Origin: an uncultured Pelagibacteraceae bacterium
Lineage (GTDB): Bacteria; Pseudomonadota; Alphaproteobacteria; Pelagibacterales; Pelagibacteraceae
DNA: 64,000 nucleotides
Assembly (NCBI GenBank): GCA_902571975.1
Contig: CACGED010000002.1
Location: 62,001 to 126,000 of the forward strand
Direction of reading: 5' to 3'
The position numbers were made by a program, and so were the translations under genes. Shown here in pieces: positions 54,224 to 62,699 of the stretch; position 1 is the first letter of the stretch, and each line of letters starts with the position of its first letter. The notes under the pieces were generated by a model. That model worked only from the letters and a program-made list of their open reading frames with translations, searched no databases and was not told the origin of the DNA.

Positions 54224-54562
54224 CTAAATTTTTTTCCAATCAACTTTATTCAAGAGCATCTTAAGATCGTAAGAATTTTTAAGTATCTTGCCATTAGTAT
54301 CTGTAATTAAATATTTAAGATTTTTGTTTGAAGGCTTAAAGTTTTTACAAATTTTATATATAGCTTTTTCAGCAGCATTTTTAAAAACACTAAAACTTAC
54401 TTGTTTACCAGAAATCGATAGGCCATAATCTTTCCAATTACCCGAAGAAACCATTTTTGCATAAAGATCTAAAATAATTTTTAATTCAGTTCTCTCAAAA
54501 AAAAGTTTTTTACTTTCATCTTTATTCGAATTATTTACTACTAATCTTAAATTTCTATTCAT
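54224..54562 (-). CDS. DUF2794 protein
   Basis: A 112-residue soluble protein matching the alphaproteobacteria-specific DUF2794: FFERTELKIILDLYAKMVSS near 22-41, NWKDYGLSISGKQVSFSVF near 43-61, and KAIYKICK near 67. Function unknown. It overlaps the YciB gene by 8 bp on the same strand. Confidence 0.85.
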   Translation of the reverse strand: MNRNLRLVVNNSNKDESKKLFFERTELKIILDLYAKMVSSGNWKDYGLSISGKQVSFSVFKNAAEKAIYKICKNFKPSNKNLKYLITDTNGKILKNSYDLKMLLNKVDWKKI

Positions 54563-55106
54563 TTAGTTTGTATTTATTTATTAAACCAATTTGAAAAGCG
54601 GTAAAAATAAAGGTTATTGGCAACATTCCCCAAACTTTAAAGTTTACCCAAAATTCTTCCGTTTGAGTTCTCCAGATTATTTCATTTAAAATTGCTAGAG
54701 CAAAAAAGAAATACATCCATCTCTTATTTAAAATTTCCCAACCCTCATCACTTAAGGGCATAGATTTGCCAAGCAATTTCTTCAAAACCGGCTCGTTTGT
54801 AAAGTATTTTCCAAACATTAATGCTAGACCAAATAAAATATTTATAATTGTGGGCTTCATGTAAATAAATATAGGATCATCAAAATAAATTGTTAGACCA
54901 CCAAATACCGTTATCAAAATTCCACTTATAAGTGGAACTTTTGGAATTTTTTTCTCAATAACCCAAACAACTAAAACAGCAATAATTGTTGCAACTATAA
55001 GTGGAGGAATTGCAATAATTAAATTTTTATCATTGTTATAATAAAAATAAAAAAATATTACTAAAGGCCCTAAATCAGTTACAAATTTTAAAATAGATTT
55101 ATTCAC
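54555..55106 (-). CDS. Inner membrane septation protein A (YciB/IspZ family)
   Basis: A GTG at 55106 is preferred (183 residues: NKSILKFVTDLGPLVIFFYF is the family's usual start). A longer frame from the ATG at 55211 would overlap the divergent hspQ and adds an atypical 35-residue leader. Five membrane helices; KPTIINILFGLALMFGKYFT, KKLLGKSMPLSDEGWEILNK and RWMYFFFALAILNEIIWR are conserved. Linked to envelope synthesis and septation in enterics. Confidence 0.88.
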   Translation of the reverse strand: MNKSILKFVTDLGPLVIFFYFYYNNDKNLIIAIPPLIVATIIAVLVVWVIEKKIPKVPLISGILITVFGGLTIYFDDPIFIYMKPTIINILFGLALMFGKYFTNEPVLKKLLGKSMPLSDEGWEILNKRWMYFFFALAILNEIIWRTQTEEFWVNFKVWGMLPITFIFTAFQIGLINKYKLNE

Positions 55107-55183
55107 TGCTACATAATAGCAGAATAATAAAACATTCACATTTTTTTTATTGATTTTTAATTTTAAATATCCATATTTAATGT

Positions 55184-55504
55184 GTGAGTATTCAAAAAGG
55201 TAAATTTTCAATTGGTGATGTAGTAAAACATAAGCACTTTGATTTTAGAGGTGTAATATATGACGTTGATTTTGAATTTAATAATTCAGAGGAGTGGTAT
55301 CAATCAATTCCAAAAAATGTAAGACCAAGAAAAGATCAACCATTTTATCATTTGTTAGCTGAAAATGACGAAATCACGTATGAAGCATATGTTTCTGAAC
55401 AAAATTTATTGGTGGATGACTCAGATGAACCGATTAAGCACCCTCTAATTAACGAAATATTTTCAGGCAAAAAGGGTTCAGGCTATTTTAAACCTTCTAA
55501 CTAG
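55184..55504 (+). CDS. hspQ: Heat shock protein HspQ
   Basis: A 106-residue HspQ (YccV) protein, GTG start: FSIGDVVKHKHFDFRGVIYD near 8-27, FYHLLAENDEITYEAYVSEQ near 54-73, NLLVDDSDEPIKHPLINEIF near 74-93. HspQ binds hemimethylated oriC DNA in E. coli and is a specificity factor for Lon protease. The start codon is supported by the conserved beginning; an ATG four bases upstream is in another frame with an early stop. Confidence 0.92.
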   Translation: MSIQKGKFSIGDVVKHKHFDFRGVIYDVDFEFNNSEEWYQSIPKNVRPRKDQPFYHLLAENDEITYEAYVSEQNLLVDDSDEPIKHPLINEIFSGKKGSGYFKPSN

Positions 55505-55551
55505 ATATATTTACATTTTTTAAACACATTTCGTGCAAATCTTCGTCACAG

Positions 55552-55659
55552 ATTATGACTAAAATAAATAATATTTTGACCAAGGATGCTTTAATCCCAT
55601 TTATTTTATCTCCCTCGGTGTTCTTGGTCAGAATAACCCACCAGAAAAATTTTCATAAT
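55552..55659 (+). ncRNA. Long-stem structured RNA or leader upstream of ccmC
   Basis: Nested inverted repeats: ATTATG (55552-55557) with CATAAT (55654-55659), AAAAT (55561-55565) with ATTTT (55649-55653), then an asymmetric internal loop. Next comes a 15-pair stem from 55576-55590 with 55617-55631 that includes TGACCAAG/CTTGGTCA and six G-U pairs. The 26-base apical loop is pyrimidine-rich (ATCCC, TCTCCCTC). The G-U pairs would be mismatches on the other strand, so a plus-strand transcript is favoured. The long hairpin with a large internal loop resembles 6S RNA in outline, but I see no proof; it could also be the 5' leader of the ccm operon, whose first ATG is 28 bases further. Confidence 0.55.
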
Positions 55660-55686
55660 TTAAATTTGTGTTATAGATAACAGAAA

Positions 55687-56394
55687 ATGTTTAAGTATTT
55701 AAAACCGAACAATTTATTAAAAATAATAAATAAAACACAAAAGTTTGTATTTATTATTTTTTTAGTAATTATAAGCATTGGTCTTGTTGAGGCATTAATA
55801 CTTTCTCCTGAAGACTATAAACAAAGCGACTCTGTGAGAATTATGTATGTCCATGTTCCGGCAGCTTGGATTTCTCTTGGAATTTTTTCTTTAATTGCTG
55901 TTTTGTCATTTGGTATTTTAGTTTTTAAAAATAAGAATCTTTCTTTAATAACAAAAAGCTTAGCACCATCTGGTTTTGTCTTTAATCTAATTGCTTTAGT
56001 TACAGGATCCATCTGGGGTAAACCTACTTGGGGAACCTGGTGGGCATGGGATGCAAGAATAACATCAATGTTATTACTTGCTTTTTTTTATTTGATGTTT
56101 CTTCTAAGTTGGAGGGTAACAGATAATGAGGAAAAAGCTGTAAAGATTAGTTCGTACATAGCAATAATAGGTTTAATAAATGTCCCAATAATCAAATTTT
56201 CTGTTGAATGGTGGTCAACATTGCACCAACCTTCTTCAGTAAATATTTTTACAGAAACTTCTATTCATACATCCATGTTGTTACCTTTAGGTATAATGAC
56301 TGCGGCATTTGCACTTTTTTCGCTTTTGATATTTTTGATGAAATATAATACAGAACTGATAAAAATAAAAAACAAAGGATTAGATAGATTATGA
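55687..56394 (+). CDS. ccmC: Cytochrome c maturation protein CcmC
   Basis: A 235-residue inner-membrane heme handling protein with six helices. The tryptophan-rich heme-binding WWD segment is PTWGTWWAWDARITSML near 117-133, and histidines lie in MYVHVPAAWISLG near 49 and TLHQPSS near 178. It loads heme onto CcmE together with CcmD. ccmA and ccmB are not in the window. It overlaps ccmD by 4 bp, opening a six-gene ccmC-H run. Confidence 0.96.
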   Translation: MFKYLKPNNLLKIINKTQKFVFIIFLVIISIGLVEALILSPEDYKQSDSVRIMYVHVPAAWISLGIFSLIAVLSFGILVFKNKNLSLITKSLAPSGFVFNLIALVTGSIWGKPTWGTWWAWDARITSMLLLAFFYLMFLLSWRVTDNEEKAVKISSYIAIIGLINVPIIKFSVEWWSTLHQPSSVNIFTETSIHTSMLLPLGIMTAAFALFSLLIFLMKYNTELIKIKNKGLDRL

Positions 56395-56624
56395 TTAACG
56401 AAGTTTTATACATGAATGGATATGGTGTCTATGTATGGTCTTCTTTTGCATTTACTCTTTCTTGTTTCTGTATTTTATATTCAGTAATCAAACTTCAACT
56501 AGTTGAAGAGCAAAAGAAATTTAGGGCTCGTTTTGAAAGTTTAGAGACTGATAAAATTGAAATAGCAAAAAAACAAGAGACATATAAAGAAATACTAGCT
56601 ACTTCATCTGCATCTAAAATTTAA
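56391..56624 (+). CDS. ccmD: Heme exporter protein CcmD
   Basis: A 77-residue single-helix protein. [20 protein letters not shown] near residues 9-28 is the typical CcmD start of the membrane helix, followed by a charged tail longer than usual. It helps release holo-CcmE from CcmC. Identified by motif and by position between ccmC and ccmE. Confidence 0.85.
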   Translation: MINEVLYMNGYGVYVWSSFAFTLSCFCILYSVIKLQLVEEQKKFRARFESLETDKIEIAKKQETYKEILATSSASKI

Positions 56625-56635
56625 CTTTTATTTTC

Positions 56636-57058
56636 ATGTATGGTAAAAAAGTTAAACTAAGAGCCATCTTTATATTATCTATATTCTTTTCATCAATCTT
56701 AATTGTGTTTTTAGTTTTTAAATCACTTGAGGAAAACGTTGTTTATTTTAAATCTCCTACAGAAATAAAAAATTTAACAGAGCTGACACTAAAAAAAATA
56801 AGAGTTGGAGGAATGGTTAAAGAAAAATCAATTAATGTAAATCAGTCAGAAGTAAACTTTGTTATAACTGACTTTAAAAATGAATTAATTGTTAATTATA
56901 GTGGTTCCGTTCCAAATTTATTTGAAGAGGGAAAAGGAGTTGTGGCTGAAGGTTTTTTAAAAGATCGTAATTTTTTAACTGCGGTTAAAATATTAGCAAA
57001 ACATGATGAAAATTATATGCCACCCGAGGTGGAAGAGGCATTAAAAGAGAGTAATTAA
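56636..57058 (+). CDS. ccmE: Periplasmic heme chaperone CcmE
   Basis: A 140-residue membrane-anchored beta-barrel protein. It has the anchor [19 protein letters not shown] near 10-28, [11 protein letters not shown] near 56, [20 protein letters not shown] near 85-104, and the heme-attaching histidine in [11 protein letters not shown] near 121-131. It carries heme from CcmC to CcmF. Its stop TAA overlaps the ccmF ATG by one base. Confidence 0.95.
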   Translation: MYGKKVKLRAIFILSIFFSSILIVFLVFKSLEENVVYFKSPTEIKNLTELTLKKIRVGGMVKEKSINVNQSEVNFVITDFKNELIVNYSGSVPNLFEEGKGVVAEGFLKDRNFLTAVKILAKHDENYMPPEVEEALKESN

Positions 57059-58929
57059 TGCTAAACCAAATTGGAAATTATTCACTTTATATTGCTTTAC
57101 TGTCGTCTATTTTGATAATCATTCAATCTCCAATATTATTAAAGAGGAATAATATAAATGTTAGTGGAAGAATTTTTTCACTAATTTCTATTCAATCATT
57201 AATGATTATAATAAGTTTCATTACTCTTATAATAGCTTTTATAATCTCAGATTTTAGTAATGAGACAGTTTATAATAATTCTCATACCTCTAAACCTTTG
57301 TTCTATAAAATTTCAGGATCATGGGGAAACCATGAGGGAAGTTTACTTCTTTGGTTATTAGTATTATCAATTTTTTTATTAATTTTTACAATTACTTCAA
57401 AAAGTCTTTCAAACCAATATAGAATTTTAACTTTATTTTTTCAGGAAATAATAATTTTGGGATTTTTGTTATTTATTCTTTTTACCTCAAATCCTTTTAT
57501 GAGTTTATTTCCAATTCCAAACGAAGGAACTGGTTTAAATCCAATACTTCAAGACCCCGCATTAGCAATTCATCCACCAATATTATATTTAGGATATGTT
57601 GGGACATCTATTATTTTTTCTTCTTCACTCGCAGCCTTAATATCAGGTTCTGTAAATAAAAGTTGGGCTAAGCATATAAAGAATTGGGTACTAGTTTCAT
57701 GGATTTTTTTATCAATTGGAATTTTATTAGGATCTATATGGGCTTATTATGAACTAGGATGGGGAGGTTTTTGGTTTTGGGATCCAGTTGAAAATGTATC
57801 TCTTATGCCATGGTTTTGTTTAACAGCTTTATTTCACACTATTTTAATTTTAGAAAAAAGAGAAATGTTTCATTCATGGGCGGTAATTTTATCAATTACA
57901 ACTTTTTCATTAAGTATGAGTGGAACATTTCTAGTAAGATCTGGTATTTTAAATTCAATTCATACTTTTGCAAATGATCCATCAAGGGGAGTTTTTATTC
58001 TTTGTTTTTTATTTATTTTAATTACGTTGTCTATTTTTATCTATTTTTTTTATCAAAACAAAATCAAAAACAATTTCACAAACACTTATATTGTTAGTAA
58101 AGAAACAGCTGTACTAATCAATAACTTGTTCATGATGTTTTTTTTATCAGTTGTCTTGATTGGTACAGTTTATCCAATATTTCTAGAAGTAGTAAATAAT
58201 GATAAAATTTCAGTTGGTCCTCCCTTTTATCATAAATTAATTGTACCTTTTATGATTCCTTTTCTAATTTTTATGGCAATCGGACCAAATTTTAATTGGA
58301 TAAAAGATAAAATAAATAAAATTAATCTGCAGCAACTTTTATTTTTCATTTTATCAATAATTGTTTCTTTTATTTTTTTAAAAAGAGTTGGAATTTCCTA
58401 TTTATTTTCACTACCACTTTTTGTAGCAAGCTTTTTTCTTTTTTTTATTACTATTAAAGATTTTTCAGTAAAAAAAACAAATTTATCTCAAAAAATATCT
58501 CATTTTGGTTTTAGTTTGTTTATTTTAAGTGTTTTAGTCAATGGTGTTCTAGCTAAAGAATATTCATCTAATATGAAAGTTGGTGATGAAAGAAAATTTC
58601 TAAATAAAACAATAAAATTTGAAAGTCTTAAAATTAATGAAAATAAAAATTATCAATCTTTAGAAGCAAACTTTAAAATCACAGATAAAAATAATTCAAT
58701 CAATTTAAAACCAGAGGTTAGAGTTTATGATCAGCCACAGACAATAACCAGTGAAGCTGATATTGAATCAACATTATATTCAGATAATTTTTTAGTGTTT
58801 AATATATTAAAAAATGATGGATTTTATAATGTCAGGTATCAAATAAAACCGTTTATGATATGGATTTGGATATCAATAATATTAATTTCCTTTGGAGGGA
58901 TATTAAGCATTGTAAAAAAAAATGGTTAA
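57058..58929 (+). CDS. ccmF: Heme lyase CcmF
   Basis: A 623-residue membrane protein with about 14 helices. SWGNHEGSLLLWLLVLS near 87-103, PPILYLGYVGTS near 176, the WWD heme site YELGWGGFWFWDPVEN near 226-241, and MSGTFLVRSGILNSIHTFA near 288 are conserved. With CcmH it attaches heme to apocytochrome c. The ORF is intact and overlaps ccmG by 8 bp. Confidence 0.97.
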   Translation: MLNQIGNYSLYIALLSSILIIIQSPILLKRNNINVSGRIFSLISIQSLMIIISFITLIIAFIISDFSNETVYNNSHTSKPLFYKISGSWGNHEGSLLLWLLVLSIFLLIFTITSKSLSNQYRILTLFFQEIIILGFLLFILFTSNPFMSLFPIPNEGTGLNPILQDPALAIHPPILYLGYVGTSIIFSSSLAALISGSVNKSWAKHIKNWVLVSWIFLSIGILLGSIWAYYELGWGGFWFWDPVENVSLMPWFCLTALFHTILILEKREMFHSWAVILSITTFSLSMSGTFLVRSGILNSIHTFANDPSRGVFILCFLFILITLSIFIYFFYQNKIKNNFTNTYIVSKETAVLINNLFMMFFLSVVLIGTVYPIFLEVVNNDKISVGPPFYHKLIVPFMIPFLIFMAIGPNFNWIKDKINKINLQQLLFFILSIIVSFIFLKRVGISYLFSLPLFVASFFLFFITIKDFSVKKTNLSQKISHFGFSLFILSVLVNGVLAKEYSSNMKVGDERKFLNKTIKFESLKINENKNYQSLEANFKITDKNNSINLKPEVRVYDQPQTITSEADIESTLYSDNFLVFNILKNDGFYNVRYQIKPFMIWIWISIILISFGGILSIVKKNG

Positions 58930-59455
58930 AAATATTAAGCTAATAGCAGTAGTTTTTTTAGTTATTGTAAGTTTTTTTATTCTTCTAAAAGGTCTGAATA
59001 AAACAAATAGTTATTCTCCTAATTTAAACTCAAGTAAAATTGATTTTAACTTTAAGGCAAAGTTTCTTTACTCTGATGAAGAGACAACATTATTTGAATT
59101 GATAAATGATAAAGATTTTTCAATAATTAATATTTGGGCTTCATGGTGCCTACCTTGTAGAGAAGAGCATTCTTTTCTATTAAACCTCAAATCATTGGAT
59201 AAATTAAATATAATAGGAATTAATTATAAAGATAATGAGATTAATGCAAAAAAATTTATTAAAGAACTGGGTAATCCTTATTCTAAAATTATAGTTGACC
59301 CTTCAGGAGTTAATTCAATTGAGTTAGGTGCATATGGTGTACCTGAAACAATTCTTATAAATAACAATTCTAAAACTATTTTAAAAAAATATATTGGTCC
59401 AATAGATGATAAAAAACTTGCTGAACTTAAAATGATAATCAAAAATGAAAATTAA
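58922..59455 (+). CDS. ccmG: Thiol:disulfide interchange protein CcmG (DsbE)
   Basis: A 177-residue membrane-anchored thioredoxin-fold protein. The anchor is residues 4-23. The active site is INIWASWCLPCREEHSF near 71-87, a CxxC redox pair, and GAYGVPETILINN near 137 has the cis-proline. It reduces the cysteines of apocytochrome c or CcmH before heme attachment. It overlaps ccmH by 11 bp. Confidence 0.95.
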   Translation: MVKNIKLIAVVFLVIVSFFILLKGLNKTNSYSPNLNSSKIDFNFKAKFLYSDEETTLFELINDKDFSIINIWASWCLPCREEHSFLLNLKSLDKLNIIGINYKDNEINAKKFIKELGNPYSKIIVDPSGVNSIELGAYGVPETILINNNSKTILKKYIGPIDDKKLAELKMIIKNEN

Positions 59456-59807
59456 AATTTTAGTCCTTGCAATATTTTACTTAATAGGTTTTTTTAATCT
59501 ATTATATGCAGCTAATTCTGAAAAGGTTGATCAAATTTCAAAAAATTTGAGATGTTTAATTTGTCAAGGACAATCAGTTTACGACTCCCAATCTGATTTT
59601 GCTTTAAGTATGAAAATTTTAATTCAAAATAAAATAGATGAAGGTAAAAATGATGAACAGATTTATGAATTTCTTAAGAGTAAATATGGAGAGTGGATAG
59701 TTTACGATCCAGAAATTAACAAAAACACAGTTTTACTTTGGGTATTACCTTTGATTTTATTTGTTTTTGGCGGTATTTTAATTCTTAGAAAAGTATCTAT
59801 AAAGTAG
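59445..59807 (+). CDS. ccmH: Cytochrome c maturation protein CcmH
   Basis: A 120-residue protein with a signal peptide (to about Ala23), the redox motif LRCLICQGQSVYDSQSDFAL near 36-55, the FLKSKYGEWIVYDP segment near 79, and a C-terminal membrane helix (VLLWVLPLILFVFGGILIL). It corresponds to the N-terminal part of long CcmH; the TPR part (CcmI) is absent from the operon. Last gene of the ccm run. Confidence 0.95.
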   Translation: MKIKILVLAIFYLIGFFNLLYAANSEKVDQISKNLRCLICQGQSVYDSQSDFALSMKILIQNKIDEGKNDEQIYEFLKSKYGEWIVYDPEINKNTVLLWVLPLILFVFGGILILRKVSIK

Positions 59808-59820
59808 ATACAAACTTTTT

Positions 59821-60321
59821 ATGCAAACCATTTTAAAATTATTGTTAATTTATTTTTTGCTGGGTTTTAATTTAGCAAAAGCAGATGGACATAGTTCTAA
59901 TGAAAATTGGAGTTTTTATATTGGAACGTTTGATTTTAGTGATGAGGGAAAAAAGTCTACTTTATTTGGTATACAGCATATTAATACTGGAAAAGATAAA
60001 GAGAGCTTTCTAGGAATTTTGCAACCAGTAACAGGTCTAATGGTGACGGCAGATAACGCGGCATATATTTATACAGGCTTTCAAATTTACAATGAGGGTC
60101 CTTTGAAGTTTACTCCAAGTTTTACTCCTGGTCTATATTCTGAAGGTGATGGTAAAGATTTAGGACATGTAATTGAGTTTAAAACAGAAATACAAATTTC
60201 TTATGAATTTTCTTCTAATAGTGAAATAGCGGTGTCATATAACCATATATCAAACGCGAGCCTTGGAGATAAAAATCCTGGGGCAAATAGTTATATGTTT
60301 AATTATATAAAAAAATTTTAA
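59821..60321 (+). CDS. PagL-like acyloxyacyl hydrolase / lipid A deacylase family protein
   Basis: A 166-residue protein with signal peptide (cleavage near AKA-DG, residue 21) and alternating beta-strand sequence typical of an eight-stranded outer-membrane barrel. The motif VSYNHISNASLGDKNPGANS near 139-158 matches the catalytic His-Ser strand of PagL, and the protein ends in an aromatic residue (IKKF), as barrels do. PagL removes a 3-O acyl chain from lipid A; activity here is inferred. 13 bp after ccmH. Confidence 0.78.
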   Translation: MQTILKLLLIYFLLGFNLAKADGHSSNENWSFYIGTFDFSDEGKKSTLFGIQHINTGKDKESFLGILQPVTGLMVTADNAAYIYTGFQIYNEGPLKFTPSFTPGLYSEGDGKDLGHVIEFKTEIQISYEFSSNSEIAVSYNHISNASLGDKNPGANSYMFNYIKKF

Positions 60322-60330
60322 ACTTAATTT

Positions 60331-61482
60331 ATGAATTTAAAAGACTGTCACAATTTTGGTGATTTTAGAAAACTAGCTAAAAAAAAATTACCTTCTCCAA
60401 TTTTTCACTACATCGATGGTGCAGCTGATGATGAGATAACGTATGCCAGAAATACTAGTGCTTTTGATGATGTTGATTTAGTTCCAAATGTTTTAAGAGG
60501 AGTTGAAAATGTTGATCTTTCAACAACAATATTTGGAAAAAAATTGGATTTACCATTTTACCTAGCACCAACAGCATTACAAAGACTTTTTCATTATGAT
60601 GGAGAAAGAGCAGTTGGAAAGGCAGCTAAAAAATTTAATACAATGTTTGGTGTCTCAGCTTTGGCTACAGTCAGTGTAGAGGAAATTTCTGCTATGATTG
60701 ATACTCCTAAGATGTTTCAATTTTATTTTCACAAAGATAGAGGCTTGAATGACTCTTGTTTAGAGAGAGCAAAAGCAGCTAAATTTGATGTAATGGCTTT
60801 AACGGTAGATACTATTACAGGAGGAAACCGAGAGAGAGATTTAAGAACTGGTTTTACATCTCCACCTAAGTTGACCTTATCAAGTTTGTTTAGTTTTGCC
60901 ACTAAGCCTATGTGGGGGATAAACTATCTGACTAAAGGTAAATTTGAATTACCGCACCTTCAAGATTTTGTAAAAGAAGGCACAAGCACTAACTCTTCAA
61001 TTGGGAGTTATTTTTCTACTATGTTAGACCAATCTATGAATTGGAAAGATGCTGAAAAACTTTGTTCTCAATGGGGTGGCCATTTTGCTCTCAAAGGTAT
61101 TATGAGTGTTGAAGATGCAAAAAAAGCTGTAGATATTGGTTGCACTGGAATTATGGTTTCAAATCATGGGGGAAGACAACTTGATGGGTCTAGATCTCCT
61201 TTTGATCAACTTGCAGAAATTGTTGATGCAGTTGGCGATAAACTTGATGTTATATGTGAAGGTGGAATTCACAGAGGAACTCATATGCTTAAAGCATTAT
61301 CTTTAGGTGCTAAAGCTTGTTCAGGTGGAAGACTTTATCTTTATGCTTTAGCTGCAGCAGGTCAAGCAGGAGTGGAAAGAGCACTAAATCAATATAAAAC
61401 TGAACTGCAACGAGACATGAAGCTAATGGGTTGTACAAAAATTAGTGACCTAAACAGAAGTAACTTAAGATTCAGAGTATAA
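60331..61482 (+). CDS. FMN-dependent alpha-hydroxy-acid dehydrogenase (LldD-like), copy 1
   Basis: A 383-residue TIM-barrel flavoprotein oxidising an L-2-hydroxy acid (L-lactate or glycolate) to the keto acid. HYIDGAADDEITYARNTSAF near residues 26-45, ALTVDTITGGNRERDLRTGF near 155-174, FALKGIMSV near 251 (Lys), SNHGGRQLDGSRSPFDQL near 275-292 with catalytic His and Arg. The FMN phosphate site is altered: CEGGIHRG in place of DGGVRRG, while GGRLYL keeps the second arginine. Tandem with a 383-residue paralogue whose ATG overlaps its stop. Confidence 0.88.
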   Translation: MNLKDCHNFGDFRKLAKKKLPSPIFHYIDGAADDEITYARNTSAFDDVDLVPNVLRGVENVDLSTTIFGKKLDLPFYLAPTALQRLFHYDGERAVGKAAKKFNTMFGVSALATVSVEEISAMIDTPKMFQFYFHKDRGLNDSCLERAKAAKFDVMALTVDTITGGNRERDLRTGFTSPPKLTLSSLFSFATKPMWGINYLTKGKFELPHLQDFVKEGTSTNSSIGSYFSTMLDQSMNWKDAEKLCSQWGGHFALKGIMSVEDAKKAVDIGCTGIMVSNHGGRQLDGSRSPFDQLAEIVDAVGDKLDVICEGGIHRGTHMLKALSLGAKACSGGRLYLYALAAAGQAGVERALNQYKTELQRDMKLMGCTKISDLNRSNLRFRV

Positions 61483-62633
61483 TGAGTTTAAGCAATTGCT
61501 ATAACTTTGATGACTTTAGAAAGTTAGCAAAAAAAAAACTACCTTCACCTATTTTTCATTATATAGACGGAGGAGCAGACGATGAAGTTACAATGAATAG
61601 AAATACAGATTCATTTAATGACTGTGATCTTATTCCAAATATTTTAAATAGTGTTGGTGAACCTGATTTAAAAACAGAGGTCTTTGGAACAAAGATGGAT
61701 ATGCCAATTTTTTTATCTCCTACCGCGATGCAAAGTTTATATCACCCAGATGGAGATAAAGCTTCTGCTCGTGCTGCTGAAAAATTTGGTACTATATACA
61801 GTATGTCTACTATGGCATCTTTTTCAATTGAAGAAATTGCAAATCTTTCAAGTGGGCCAAAAATTTTCCAGTTATATATTCATAAGGACCAATCTATAAC
61901 TAATGATTTAATAGATAGATGTAAAAGAGCAAACTTCAATGGAATGTGTATTACAGTTGATACCATTGTTGCTGGAAACAGAGAAAGAGATCATAGAACA
62001 GGTTTTACAACGCCACCAAAATTTACTTTAGATAGTTTAATGAGTTTTGCCATGAGACCTCAGTGGGTCTTTAACTATTTTACGCATAAGAAATTTGAAT
62101 TAGCAAATCTTAAAGATAAAGTTGATAAGGGTACAAATATTGCCCAATCTGTTATGGGATATATAAATGAGCAATATGATCCTGCCATGAATTGGAAAGA
62201 TGCAGAGTATTGTATAAAAAAATGGGACGGTCCAATTGCACTTAAAGGAGTTATGTCAGTTGATGATGCTAAAAGAGCAATAGACATAGGATGTACCGCT
62301 ATAATGATATCAAACCATGGTGGAAGACAACTTGACGGGTCTAGATCTCCTTTTGATCAAGTAAAAGCTATAAGAGATGCTGTAGGAGATAAATTAGAGG
62401 TAATTTTAGATGGTGGAGTTCGAAGAGGGACGCATGTTCTTAAGGCATTAGCAGCAGGTGCGACAGCTTGTAGTTTTGGTAAAGCTTTTTTGTTTAGTTT
62501 AGGGGCTGGTGGCCAACAAGGAGTAGAAAGATTACTGCAGAATATGCATGATGAAATCAGACGTAACATGATATTGATGGGATGCAAAAGTATAAGAGAC
62601 TTAGATGAGTCCAAAATCATTTATAGAAGATAA
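61482..62633 (+). CDS. FMN-dependent alpha-hydroxy-acid dehydrogenase (LldD-like), copy 2
   Basis: A 383-residue paralogue of the preceding gene, equal in length and clearly related along its full length. HYIDGGADDEVTMNRNTDSF near 26-45, CITVDTIVAGNRERDHRTGF near 155, IALKGVMSVDDAKRA near 250, SNHGGRQLDGSRSPFDQ near 275. It keeps LDGGVRRG, but the second phosphate-binding arginine is lysine (FGKAFLFSL). The two copies may form a mixed oligomer or have different substrates. Probably reads out of the same transcript (TAATG junction). Confidence 0.88.
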   Translation: MSLSNCYNFDDFRKLAKKKLPSPIFHYIDGGADDEVTMNRNTDSFNDCDLIPNILNSVGEPDLKTEVFGTKMDMPIFLSPTAMQSLYHPDGDKASARAAEKFGTIYSMSTMASFSIEEIANLSSGPKIFQLYIHKDQSITNDLIDRCKRANFNGMCITVDTIVAGNRERDHRTGFTTPPKFTLDSLMSFAMRPQWVFNYFTHKKFELANLKDKVDKGTNIAQSVMGYINEQYDPAMNWKDAEYCIKKWDGPIALKGVMSVDDAKRAIDIGCTAIMISNHGGRQLDGSRSPFDQVKAIRDAVGDKLEVILDGGVRRGTHVLKALAAGATACSFGKAFLFSLGAGGQQGVERLLQNMHDEIRRNMILMGCKSIRDLDESKIIYRR

Positions 62634-62699
62634 AAAATTTTAATTAATAGACATATTAAATCTTTTCAGTTAGTTTTTCTTTTTTTAAAAAATAAAATT

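Noticed and set aside
55552-55659. Outright annotation of the structured element as 6S RNA (ssrS)
   Set aside because: The outline is similar, but I cannot verify the conserved central bubble sequence; kept as an unassigned structured RNA.
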